The notes under the pieces are model-generated. The model made no database searches, was not told where the DNA came from, and saw only the letters and a list, made by a program, of their open reading frames with translations. The position numbers and the translations under genes are program-made. A stretch of DNA of 45,154 nt from an uncultured Eubacterium sp. (GTDB taxonomy: Bacteria > Bacillota > Clostridia > Lachnospirales > Lachnospiraceae): contig CALGGT010000079.1 in assembly GCA_937915825.1 (NCBI GenBank), positions 1-45,154 on the forward strand, written 5' to 3'. Below are positions 1 to 7,513 of this stretch, in pieces. Positions within the stretch are counted from its first letter, which is position 1. Each line of letters starts with the position of its first letter.

Positions 1-144
1 AATCATTTTTTAACTTTTTTTGAATAAAAAATCATTTATTTTTATTAATTAAAAAAATTTGTAAAAAAAACTTAAAATCCTCAAAAAAATAATGTATAAT
101 AAAGTTATGATTTTTATCCCCTGTGGTAATTAGTATGTTTTATG

Positions 145-170
145 AAGTGTAGATGATCTACACTTTTATT
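145..170 (+). terminator. Short hairpin, possible terminator of an upstream gene
   Basis: A 9-bp perfect stem (AAGTGTAGA at 145-153 with TCTACACTT at 157-165) has a 3-nt loop and is followed by a short T-rich run. It sits just upstream of the promoter of the next gene, as expected for the end of a preceding transcript outside the window. The rest of 1-144 is very A+T-rich and I see no gene in it. Confidence 0.4.
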
Positions 171-197
171 GACTAACGAACACTTGTTTGATATAAT
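169..197 (+). promoter_or_regulatory. Sigma-A-type promoter of the recG fragment
   Basis: TTGACT (169-174), a 17-bp spacer and TATAAT (192-197) give a near-consensus housekeeping promoter. It lies 25 bp before the start codon at 222, with a purine-rich ribosome site (AAGGAAAGG) in between. Confidence 0.75.
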
Positions 198-221
198 TAT
201 TTAAGGAAAGGTAGTGAGTAT

Positions 222-863
222 ATGGATATACTTGAACTTAAAGGTGTAGGACCTAAGATGGCTAAAACACTTAATAAAATTGGTATATATAATGATGATG
301 ATCTAATTACTCATTATCCTTTTAGATACAATATTTTAAAGAGAACTGACTTTACTGCTTTAGAAGAAGATAGTTATGTTGTAACTGATGGAGTAGTGGA
401 AACATTACCTTATTTAGTTCATTTTAAAAAACATATGGATAAAATGAGTTTTAAACTTAATACTGGCAATAGAATAATTAATGTAGTTATATTTAATAGA
501 GGTTTTTATAAATCTAAATTACCTATTGGTACTAAGATAACTATAATGGGCAAATATGATATTAAGCATAATACTTGTGTTGCCTCTGAATTAAGATTTG
601 GTATGTTACCACCTAAACCAGTTATTGAACCTGTATATCATTCAACATTTGGTTTATCATCTAGGGAATTAAGTAAGTTAATTGAACAAAGATTACAAAC
701 CGATATAGATGTTATAGATTATATACCTGATTATTTAAATGAGAAGTATAGTTTTTTGGATAAGGAAAAATCTATTAGAATTGTACACAATCCTAAAGAT
801 ATAGATAGTTTAAAACTTTGGAGTGCAGATTTCTTTATAAAAATAACAGAAAATTTAAATTAA
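222..863 (+). pseudogene. recG: N-terminal fragment of RecG-like DNA helicase, frame broken
   Basis: The 213-residue reading frame matches only the N-terminal wedge/OB part of RecG, the ATP-dependent branch-migration helicase. It starts with a helix-hairpin-helix-like LKGVGPKMAKTL stretch, then the HYPFRY motif around residues 30-36 that is typical of RecG, then an OB-like beta region to about residue 130. RecG is normally near 680 residues, so the helicase domains are missing. Near 810-815 the similarity continues in another frame (KTLECRFLYKNN), and from about 866 it seems to return to the first frame (LEFQNENINNIKF). Real decay or read errors at A/T homopolymers would both look like this. 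Base composition is far more A+T-rich than everything from 1,004 on, and the style recalls Mollicutes or AT-rich Bacilli. I infer a foreign or chimeric end, not a gene of the main genome. Confidence 0.7.
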
Positions 864-1003
864 AATATGTTGGAATTTCAAAATGAAAACATAAATAACA
901 TAAAATTTACATTTGATACTTAAAATATCATATTATTGGATATATTTCAATACATTCAATCCATACTTACATATTTTAGACAAACCATTCTGGTTTAAGA
1001 TAA

Positions 1004-1047
1004 TAAAAAACAGCCACAACTTCGAGCAAGCTCGATTGTGACTGTTT
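1004..1047 (-). terminator. Rho-independent terminator of groESL
   Basis: Long hairpin: AAACAG (1008-1013) pairs with CTGTTT (1042-1047), CACAA (1015-1019) with TTGTG (1036-1040), and TCGAGC (1022-1027) with GCTCGA (1030-1035). On the minus strand it is followed by a T tract (1004-1010). It lies about 34 nt past the groEL stop. Confidence 0.85.
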
Positions 1048-1080
1048 TATTATTATTTCAATTATGGATGGCATCCTATT

Positions 1081-2706
1081 TTAGTACATACCACCCATTC
1101 CACCAGGAGCAGCCGGCATAGCTGGTGTATCTTCCTTGATATCAGCAACAACTGACTCTGTTGTTAGAAGTGTGCTGGCGATTGATGTAGCATTCTGAAG
1201 TGCTGAACGAGTAACCTTAACTGGATCAATGATACCAACAGCTACCATATCAACAAACTCTTCCTTGTATGCATCAAAGCCTGTCTTGTCATCAGACTCT
1301 TTTACTTTATTAACGATAACTGCGCCTTCAAGGCCTGCGTTTGCAACGATCTGGCGAAGAGGTGCTTCAAGTGCTTTAAGGATAATAGCCGCACCTGTCT
1401 TTTCGTCTCCCTCAAGAGTTGAGCAAACCTTTTCAACAGCAGGGATAGAGTGGATATAAGCCGAACCGCCGCCGCAGATTATACCCTCTTCAACAGCCGC
1501 CTTGGTAGCTGCAAGGGCATCTTCCAGACGGAGTTTGGCTTCTTTCATCTCGGTCTCAGTCGCAGCGCCTACACGGATCACAGCTACGCCACCGGCAAGT
1601 TTTGCCAAACGCTCCTGCAATTTCTCCCGATCAAAATCGGAAGTGGTCTCTTCCAATTGAGCGCGGATCTGAGCCACACGTCCCTCGATATCCTCTTTAT
1701 TTCCGGCACCATCAACGATGATGGTATTTTCTTTTTGAACTTTTACGGATTTTGCACGACCCAATTGATCCATGGTCGCATCTTTCAATTCCAGACCTAC
1801 CTCTTCGGAGATCACCTCACCACCGGTTAAAATCGCAATATCACGAAGCATTTCCTTTCTGCGATCGCCATAACCCGGAGCCTTCACTGCTACAACTTTA
1901 AAGGTTCCACGAAGTTTGTTCAATACCAAAGTACTTAACGCTTCCCCTTCTACGTCTTCCGCGATGATCAAAAGCTCGGAACCGGATTGTACGATCTGCT
2001 CCAACAAAGGAAGAATTTCCTGAATGTTGGAGATCTTCTTATCGGTGATCAAAACATAGGGATTCTCCAGATTGGCTTCCATCTTCTCCATATCCGTTGC
2101 CAAATATGCGGATACATAGCCACGATCAAATTGCATACCTTCGACCAGATCCAATTCCGTCATCATTGTCTTGGATTCCTCGATGGTAATGACACCGTCG
2201 TCGGATACTTTTTCCATTGCGTTGGCAACCATCTCACCAACTGCCTCATCTCCGGCGGAAATAGCAGCCACTCGAGCATTCTGCTCTTTGCTGGTCAATT
2301 CCTGACTCATGTTCTGAATGGACTCTACCGCGCATTCGGTTGCTTTCTTCATACCCTTACGAAGAATAATGGGATTGGCACCGGCTGCCAGGTTCTTCAT
2401 TCCTTCGTTGATCATAGCCTGAGCCAGCACCGTTGCGGTTGTTGTACCGTCACCGGCTACATCGTTGGTCTTGGTTGCTACTTCTTTTACAAGCTGAGCG
2501 CCCATGTTCTCAAACGCGTCTTCTAATTCAATCTCCTTTGCAATGGTCACACCGTCGTTGGTGATCAAAGGTGCGCCAAAGGATTTATCCAATACTACGT
2601 TTCTGCCTTTCGGTCCCAATGTTACACGAACCGTATCTGCCAATTTGTTTACGCCGGCTTCCAAAGCCCCTCTTGCTTCCACGCCGAACTTAATATCTTT
2701 TGCCAT
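1081..2706 (-). CDS. groL: Chaperonin GroEL (60 kDa)
   Basis: Type I chaperonin subunit. The 14-mer double ring encloses unfolded cytosolic proteins and refolds them with ATP under the GroES lid. The 541-residue length is normal. The nucleotide site GDGTTT is at residues 85-90, preceded by the conserved LGPKGRNVVLDK near 30-41. The protein ends in the flexible GGM-type tail (GGMGGMY). The start is supported by AGGAGG 12 nt upstream. It is the second gene of the groES-groEL operon (23-nt gap) and is read from the CIRCE-controlled promoter at 3,122-3,150, with its own terminator just downstream. Nothing is unusual in the protein. It is the first clearly main-genome gene at the left side, so it bounds the foreign A+T-rich end. 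Confidence 0.98.
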   Translation of the reverse strand: MAKDIKFGVEARGALEAGVNKLADTVRVTLGPKGRNVVLDKSFGAPLITNDGVTIAKEIELEDAFENMGAQLVKEVATKTNDVAGDGTTTATVLAQAMINEGMKNLAAGANPIILRKGMKKATECAVESIQNMSQELTSKEQNARVAAISAGDEAVGEMVANAMEKVSDDGVITIEESKTMMTELDLVEGMQFDRGYVSAYLATDMEKMEANLENPYVLITDKKISNIQEILPLLEQIVQSGSELLIIAEDVEGEALSTLVLNKLRGTFKVVAVKAPGYGDRRKEMLRDIAILTGGEVISEEVGLELKDATMDQLGRAKSVKVQKENTIIVDGAGNKEDIEGRVAQIRAQLEETTSDFDREKLQERLAKLAGGVAVIRVGAATETEMKEAKLRLEDALAATKAAVEEGIICGGGSAYIHSIPAVEKVCSTLEGDEKTGAAIILKALEAPLRQIVANAGLEGAVIVNKVKESDDKTGFDAYKEEFVDMVAVGIIDPVKVTRSALQNATSIASTLLTTESVVADIKEDTPAMPAAPGGMGGMY

Positions 2707-2729
2707 AATCTGTGAAACCTCCTACAATG

Positions 2730-3005
2730 TTAATCTTCAACAATCGCCAAAATATCACTCTGGCGAACGATGACCATGTCATCCACATCTGTTCCTGCAT
2801 ACTTCTGATAAATCACTTTATCTCCCACTTTGACTTCCATTTTCACTTCATTGCCATCCACCATTCCACCGGGACCTACGGCAACAACCTCCGCTTCCTG
2901 GGGTTTTTCCTGTGCACTGCCGGGTAATACGATTCCGGATTTGGTGGTCTCTTCCGCCTCTAAATGCTTTAAGACAACACGATCTCCTAAAGGCACGATT
3001 TTCAT
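2730..3005 (-). CDS. groS: Co-chaperonin GroES (10 kDa)
   Basis: Heptameric lid of the GroEL chamber. At 91 residues it has the family length. It starts MKIVPLGDRVV and carries the mobile loop that docks on GroEL (around residues 17-31, ETTKSGIVLPG), then the glycine-rich roof and beta-barrel strands. The reading frame is open for 27 codons further upstream, but the ATG at 3,005 has GGAGGAAA a few bases before it and matches the family start. The upstream extension would run into the leader, so it is rejected. First gene of the heat-shock operon, with the CIRCE operator in its leader. Confidence 0.97.
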   Translation of the reverse strand: MKIVPLGDRVVLKHLEAEETTKSGIVLPGSAQEKPQEAEVVAVGPGGMVDGNEVKMEVKVGDKVIYQKYAGTDVDDMVIVRQSDILAIVED

Positions 3006-3090
3006 GATACATTTCCTCCTTTGTATTTTATGCTGTTGGGGGCATAAAGTATTTTGCCTCCAATAAATATCTACGCACAACAACATTTTG

Positions 3091-3117
3091 TTAGCACTCT
3101 TATCTTTCGAGTGCTAA
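3091..3117 (-). promoter_or_regulatory. CIRCE operator (HrcA binding site)
   Basis: Perfect inverted repeat TTAGCACTC, 9-nt spacer, GAGTGCTAA: the exact CIRCE consensus bound by the heat-shock repressor HrcA. It lies directly downstream of the -10 box and upstream of groES, so bound HrcA would block transcription of groESL. Confidence 0.97.
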
Positions 3118-3121
3118 CACT

Positions 3122-3150
3122 ATCATAGTCATTTCAGATTCAGAATGCAA
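3122..3150 (-). promoter_or_regulatory. groESL promoter
   Basis: On the minus strand TTGCAT (3,145-3,150), a 17-bp spacer and TATGAT (3,122-3,127) sit immediately before CIRCE. This is the standard arrangement for an HrcA-repressed sigma-A promoter. Confidence 0.85.
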
Positions 3151-3377
3151 ATGATACGCCTGTCTGAATCTCTTTATTTTTATTAATTATCTTGTGTTTT
3201 CTTTTATTTTCTTTTATTTCCTATGTTTTTTGGCAGTTTTCTATTTTCTGTATCATCCGAACTGGAATTTCGTATATTTTTTATTTTTTGTTTCATTCTA
3301 ATCGGGAATTTAGTATAATATAGATGTAACCGAAATCGGTAATCCGAGCCGGTAATCGAAACCTAGGGAGGTACCTT
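3151..3377. other. Divergent intergenic region
   Basis: A 227-bp pyrimidine/A+T-rich spacer between the divergent groES and DUF6062 genes. The only clear signal is a TATAAT box at 3,314-3,319 on the plus strand, with no good -35. It probably serves the DUF6062 gene. I see no ORF or RNA structure here. Confidence 0.5.
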
Positions 3378-4145
3378 ATGAAAGAACAACTTTACACCAT
3401 TCCGGTCAATGATATTTACAACAATCCCTGTGAATGCCCGGTTTGCGCCATTCGTCTTTCTTTGGATCAAGACGGCGTGGACTTCGCCATGGGCTCCAGT
3501 TACATGCAGGATGACATCCGTGCCGAAACGGATAAGATCGGCTTTTGCACCAAACACATGCGTATGATGTATAAAAACGGCAATCGTCTGGGGCTGGCCT
3601 TAATGTTGGATACCCATTTGCAATACATCAACCGCAACGTGGAAGAAATGCAAAAACTCCGGCATTTCACCGGCGGACTCTTCTCCAAAAAAGAAGATGG
3701 AAAGATCTATAAATTCACCCAGCACATTGCCAATTCCTGTTATATCTGCGATCGGATCGGTCATACCTTTGATCGCTATGTAGCCACGATCTTCTATCTT
3801 TATAAGAACGACTCCGCCTTTGTTAAGAAGTTTAACAGCGGGCTGGGGTATTGCGTAGAACACTACGGTTTGCTTTATAACACGGCTCCGAAATATTTAT
3901 CCGGCTCCAACCTGGAGGCTTTTATCAAGGCGTTGGACCGCATCTTTCTCGAAAATATGAAGCGCATGGAAGCGGATGTTTCCTGGTTCATCGATAAATT
4001 CGATTACAGAAATTCCGACGCCCCCTGGAAAACCTCCAAGGACGCCCTCCCCCGGGCCATGACTAAGTGCAACAGCATTTTAGACGAGTTGCCGGAGCCC
4101 AAATCCCAGGAGAATCCTTCTCCCTCCGAGTCCAATACGCAGTAG
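3378..4145 (+). CDS. DUF6062 family protein, possible metal-binding
   Basis: A 255-residue cytosolic protein with no signal peptide or membrane segment. It resembles the DUF6062 family found in Firmicutes. No function is established that I know of. The visible architecture is a duplication. Repeat one has CECPVC (Cys 18, 20, 23) followed by FCTKHMRMMY (Cys 57, His 60). Repeat two has CYIC (Cys 121, 124) followed by YCVEHYGLLY (Cys 159, His 162). Each half thus offers Cys-x2-Cys plus Cys-x2-His, a plausible zinc or iron-sulfur site (inference). The C-terminal tail is Pro/Ser/Glu-rich. Start supported by AGGGAGG upstream. It is monocistronic, on the opposite strand to both neighbours. Confidence 0.8.
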   Translation: MKEQLYTIPVNDIYNNPCECPVCAIRLSLDQDGVDFAMGSSYMQDDIRAETDKIGFCTKHMRMMYKNGNRLGLALMLDTHLQYINRNVEEMQKLRHFTGGLFSKKEDGKIYKFTQHIANSCYICDRIGHTFDRYVATIFYLYKNDSAFVKKFNSGLGYCVEHYGLLYNTAPKYLSGSNLEAFIKALDRIFLENMKRMEADVSWFIDKFDYRNSDAPWKTSKDALPRAMTKCNSILDELPEPKSQENPSPSESNTQ

Positions 4146-4200
4146 CATACACCGGACAAATACCTGCAAAACACGTATACACCGGGCAGATGCATGCCAT

Positions 4201-5862
4201 TTATTTCCCCGGTTTATAGGAACTTTTCAAGGAGACAATGCGGTTATAAACCACATGCTCCTTGGTAGAGTCCTTCACGTCCACACAGAAGTACCCGTTT
4301 CTCATAAACTGGAAACGCGCTCCCTTCGCACCTTCTCCCAAAAGCGGTTCTACCTTACAATCCGGCATAACCATAAGTGAATGGGGATTCACATTTACAT
4401 TTCCTTCCTCATCGTATACGCCTTTTTCTTCATCGACCAGATTCTCATACAATCTGGCCTCCACCGTGGCGGCATGACTCTTCTCCACCCAGTGAATGGT
4501 TCCTTTCACCTTGCGGCCGGTAAAGCCGGATCCGCTCCTGGTCTCCGGATCGTAGGTGCAATGGATCTCCGTAACATTTCCCTGATCATCGGTTTTATAG
4601 TCCACACAGCGAACGAAATACGCATTCATCAAACGTACTTCATTTCCCGGGAACAGACGGAAATATTTCTTTGGAGGGTCGATCTTAAAATCATCCCTCT
4701 CAATGTATAATTCTCTTCCAAAGGGGATCTTACGGGTACCAAGCTCCGGATTCTCCGGGTTATTCGGCACTTCAAACCATTCAACTTTCCCCTCTTCGTA
4801 GTTATCGATCACAACCTTTACCGGATCCAGCACCGCCATGGCACGGGTGCAATCCATCTTCAGATCCTCCCGGATGCAATACTCAAACATGGCATAATCC
4901 GAAGAACTTTGACTCTTGGTAACGCCGGACAATTCCATAAATTTACGAATGGCCGAAGCGGTCACGCCTCTTCTTCTTAAAGCGGTAATGGTTACCAGAC
5001 GAGGATCGTCCCATCCATCTACCGTCTGATCTTCCACCAACTTCTTAATGTAACGCTTTCCGGTTACCACGTTGGTTAAATACATCTTGGCAAACTCAAT
5101 CTGACGCGGCGGGTTCTTAAATTCACATTCCTTCACCACCCAGTCATACAAGGGGCGGTGATCCTCAAACTCTAAGGTACATAGGGAATGGGAAATCCCT
5201 TCTACCGCATCCTCAATGGGATGGGCAAAGTCATACATGGGATAAATGCACCAGGTATCCCCGGTATTGTGGTGGGTCATTCTGGCTACACGATAGAGGA
5301 TGGGATCTCTCATATTAATATTGGGAGATGCCATGTCGATCTTGGCGCGCAGAACTTTCTTACCATCGGCAAATTCCCCGTTCTTCATCCTCTCAAACAG
5401 ATCTAAATTTTCTTCTACGGTACGGTTACGATAAGGGCTGTCCTTCCCGGGTTCGGTTAACGTTCCCCGATAAGCCCGGATCTCATCCGCGGTCAGATCG
5501 CAGACATAGGCCTTACCCTTCTTGATCAGCAATACCGCGCATCGATACATCTCATCAAAATAATCGGATGCGAAAAAGACCGGGGATTTTTCGCCGCAGA
5601 TCCACTCCACATCCGCGCGAATGGATTCCACAAATTCCTCTTTTTCCTTGGTGGGGTTGGTGTCATCAAAGCGCAAATGGAACACGCCGCCATATTCCTT
5701 GGCAATTCCCTGGTTTAACACGATGGACTTCGCATGCCCGATGTGTAAATATCCATTGGGCTCCGGGGGAAAACGGGTTACCACATGATCGTAAACGCCA
5801 GCCTCTAGGTCATGATCAATCTCATTCTCAATAAAATTCCTGGATTCTCTTTCTTCCGACAT
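4201..5862 (-). CDS. glnS: Glutaminyl-tRNA synthetase
   Basis: Class I synthetase charging tRNA-Gln with glutamine. 553 residues from the ATG at 5,862, which has GGAGG upstream. The frame is open for another 52 codons, but these encode an A+T-rich stretch containing the promoter and are not part of the family. HIGH-type motif HIGH at residues 40-43 after PEPNGYL; the KMSKS-equivalent is the variant VVTGKR at 265-270. The C-terminal half is the beta-barrel anticodon-binding region (VKGTIHWV segment). Full length. It has its own promoter at 5,906-5,934 and sits between two unrelated genes, so it is likely monocistronic. Many Firmicutes lack GlnRS and use GatCAB transamidation; its presence is a clade-level trait. 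Confidence 0.96.
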   Translation of the reverse strand: MSEERESRNFIENEIDHDLEAGVYDHVVTRFPPEPNGYLHIGHAKSIVLNQGIAKEYGGVFHLRFDDTNPTKEKEEFVESIRADVEWICGEKSPVFFASDYFDEMYRCAVLLIKKGKAYVCDLTADEIRAYRGTLTEPGKDSPYRNRTVEENLDLFERMKNGEFADGKKVLRAKIDMASPNINMRDPILYRVARMTHHNTGDTWCIYPMYDFAHPIEDAVEGISHSLCTLEFEDHRPLYDWVVKECEFKNPPRQIEFAKMYLTNVVTGKRYIKKLVEDQTVDGWDDPRLVTITALRRRGVTASAIRKFMELSGVTKSQSSSDYAMFEYCIREDLKMDCTRAMAVLDPVKVVIDNYEEGKVEWFEVPNNPENPELGTRKIPFGRELYIERDDFKIDPPKKYFRLFPGNEVRLMNAYFVRCVDYKTDDQGNVTEIHCTYDPETRSGSGFTGRKVKGTIHWVEKSHAATVEARLYENLVDEEKGVYDEEGNVNVNPHSLMVMPDCKVEPLLGEGAKGARFQFMRNGYFCVDVKDSTKEHVVYNRIVSLKSSYKPGK

Positions 5863-5905
5863 AAATTCTAACCTCCTGAGCAACCAATTCCGTTGCACGA
5901 GCTTA

Positions 5906-5934
5906 ATTATATCAAATTTCAAAAAGAAAGTAAA
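5906..5934 (-). promoter_or_regulatory. glnS promoter
   Basis: Minus strand TTTACT (5,929-5,934), 17-bp spacer, TATAAT (5,906-5,911). It lies between the terminator of the upstream hydrolase gene and the glnS ribosome site. Confidence 0.75.
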
Positions 5935-5940
5935 GCACAA

Positions 5941-5985
5941 GAAAGAAAAACCCCAGAAAGCTGTTTTCACATACTTCCTGGGGTT
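5941..5985 (-). terminator. Terminator of the cell-wall hydrolase gene
   Basis: Stem CCCCAG (5,951-5,956) with CTGGGG (5,978-5,983), extended by A-T pairs. On the minus strand it is followed by a T-rich tract (5,941-5,950). It is 14 nt past the stop at 5,999 and insulates glnS. Confidence 0.85.
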
Positions 5986-5998
5986 ATATGGTTCTTCC

Positions 5999-6553
5999 TT
6001 ATTTGAAATCGTGTCCACCGATCCGTAAGCGAGCGCCGGACAATCGTTGGCTGAAAAAATGATAAGATTTTAAACTTAACTTTCTACCTTTGTAGTTGAC
6101 CACACGTTGTCCTTCCAACACTTCTTGGGCTGCTTTCATACAGAGGCGTCTGGCCCCCTTTCTGTATTTGCCGTTCTCTACGTTACGAACTTCTTTTGCA
6201 AACTTTCCGGTTCCCACCGGTGTAAATTGACATCTTTGTTTCAATACAGCTAAGATCGTGTTGGGAAATGCTTCCGAACGAACTCGATTTAATACCACAA
6301 TGCCAACCCCCATCATACCTGCGTAGGATTGGTTGCCGGCCTCACAATAGGTGATGGCTGCCAAGTACTTTAAGTCTTCCGATGAATAGCCGTCTTCCGC
6401 GTCGGTATCACAGCAGATCTCTTCTTTCACCGTTGCGTTCTTTGCCGTTTCTTTCTTTGTTTTCCCTTCTACCATACTTGCGTCAAAAACTCCCCCGATG
6501 GTTACTGCCAATGCAAGCAATGCGCACAACCAGGTCATTTTCTTCAAATACAT
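5999..6553 (-). CDS. SleB-type cell wall hydrolase, secreted
   Basis: 184 residues. An N-terminal signal peptide or anchor (KK then hydrophobic residues 7-23) precedes a short acidic/basic linker. From about residue 60 follows the Hydrolase_2 domain shared with the spore-cortex lytic enzyme SleB and CwlJ, with the characteristic YCEAGNQ (Glu 71 as the expected catalytic acid) and VLNRVRS. The likely reaction is cleavage of peptidoglycan glycan strands outside the membrane. There is no separate peptidoglycan-binding domain, so it is closer to stand-alone SleB/CwlJ-like hydrolases than to full SleB. An in-frame GTG ten codons upstream (6,583) lacks a ribosome site; the ATG at 6,553 follows ATGGAG and begins the signal peptide. 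Monocistronic, with a clear promoter at 6,676-6,703 and terminator. Confidence 0.88.
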   Translation of the reverse strand: MYLKKMTWLCALLALAVTIGGVFDASMVEGKTKKETAKNATVKEEICCDTDAEDGYSSEDLKYLAAITYCEAGNQSYAGMMGVGIVVLNRVRSEAFPNTILAVLKQRCQFTPVGTGKFAKEVRNVENGKYRKGARRLCMKAAQEVLEGQRVVNYKGRKLSLKSYHFFSQRLSGARLRIGGHDFK

Positions 6554-6675
6554 ACTTTTCAATCTCCATTCACATGTTCTCACGTTTTTGCAAATATTCT
6601 CACATCTTGCAAATGTTACATGTTTATGATGCGGGCTTCACGAATTCCCAATCATTTTGTAACAGTTATGTAATA

Positions 6676-6703
6676 ATTATAGCACATATTTGAAATAAAT
6701 CAA
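6676..6703 (-). promoter_or_regulatory. Promoter of the cell wall hydrolase gene
   Basis: Minus strand TTGATT (6,698-6,703), 16-bp spacer, TATAAT (6,676-6,681). The leader is about 120 nt to the start at 6,553. Confidence 0.7.
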
Positions 6704-6715
6704 GTATTTTTTTAA

Positions 6716-7489
6716 TTAGTGAAACGCCCGGGCTATTTTTTCAAATGACAGATCCCCGCCAAACAGGTCTAATGCGCTGCCTACAGTAAAGTCCACCCGA
6801 TTCTTTCCCATGGTTTGAATCTTGGTTAGATCCTCCCAATCATGAATTCCCCCGGCATAGGTAACAGGCGTCCGATCATATTCACCAAGAATAGCCAGTA
6901 CTCCTTCGTCTACCCCTTGCTTGTTTCCTTCCGCGTTCACCGCATGAATCAGGAACTCGTCACAGGAGGCGGATAGATCCTCCATCAGAGACTTCGTAAG
7001 TTCCACATCCGTAAAGGTCTGCCACCGGTCGGTTACCACGTAGTATGTTCCATCCTTCCTGCGACAGCTTAGATCCAGCACCAGATGTTCCTTTCCCACG
7101 GCCCGGATCAGCTTCAAAAGCCGATCCTCATGAAGGATTCCGTCTGCCAGTACATAAGAGGTTACGATCACGTGAGACGCCCCCATTGCTAAGAACTCCT
7201 CCGCATTCTCCGCGGTGATCCCGCCCCCCACCTGCATTCCCTGAGGAAATGTTTCGCAGGCCAGTCTCGCCTGGTCCTTGTCCGCTTCGTAATATTCGCT
7301 GCCCTCTTTGTTCAAAAGGATCACATGCCCGCCTGTCAAGTGATTGTTCCGGTACAAATCGGCATAATAATCAGCACAAGCAGTGGAAACATAATTTTCC
7401 ACTGCCTGGTTTTGATCATCCGTAAGGCTTCCGCCTACGATCTGTTTTACTTTTCCGTTGTGAATGTCAATACAAGGACGAAATTTCAT
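6716..7489 (-). CDS. hisA: Eukaryote-type HisA (ProFAR isomerase)
   Basis: Fourth enzyme of histidine synthesis: isomerises ProFAR to PRFAR, a TIM-barrel Amadori rearrangement. 257 residues. It begins FRPCIDIHNGKVKQIVGG, with the catalytic Asp at residue 8, and carries QVGGGIT and YAGGIH phosphate-binding loops. Insertions such as DYYADLYRNNHLTGGHVI are typical of the yeast HIS6-like branch, not ordinary bacterial HisA. No other his gene is in the window. It follows thrC by 24 nt on the same strand, so the two are probably co-transcribed. Start supported by GAGG at a normal distance. Confidence 0.92.
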   Translation of the reverse strand: MKFRPCIDIHNGKVKQIVGGSLTDDQNQAVENYVSTACADYYADLYRNNHLTGGHVILLNKEGSEYYEADKDQARLACETFPQGMQVGGGITAENAEEFLAMGASHVIVTSYVLADGILHEDRLLKLIRAVGKEHLVLDLSCRRKDGTYYVVTDRWQTFTDVELTKSLMEDLSASCDEFLIHAVNAEGNKQGVDEGVLAILGEYDRTPVTYAGGIHDWEDLTKIQTMGKNRVDFTVGSALDLFGGDLSFEKIARAFH

Positions 7490-7513
7490 TTGACGCCTCG
7501 CTTTCTATGCAAA

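Noticed and set aside
1229..2773. Several plus-strand open frames inside groEL
   Set aside because: They are antisense shadows of a highly conserved gene, without ribosome sites or family similarity.
3006..3086. 27-codon N-terminal extension of groES
   Set aside because: It covers the leader next to CIRCE; the GGAGG-linked ATG at 3,005 matches the GroES family start.
5863..6018. 52-codon N-terminal extension of glnS
   Set aside because: It contains the glnS promoter and part of the preceding terminator; the ATG at 5,862 has a strong ribosome site and gives the family N-terminus.
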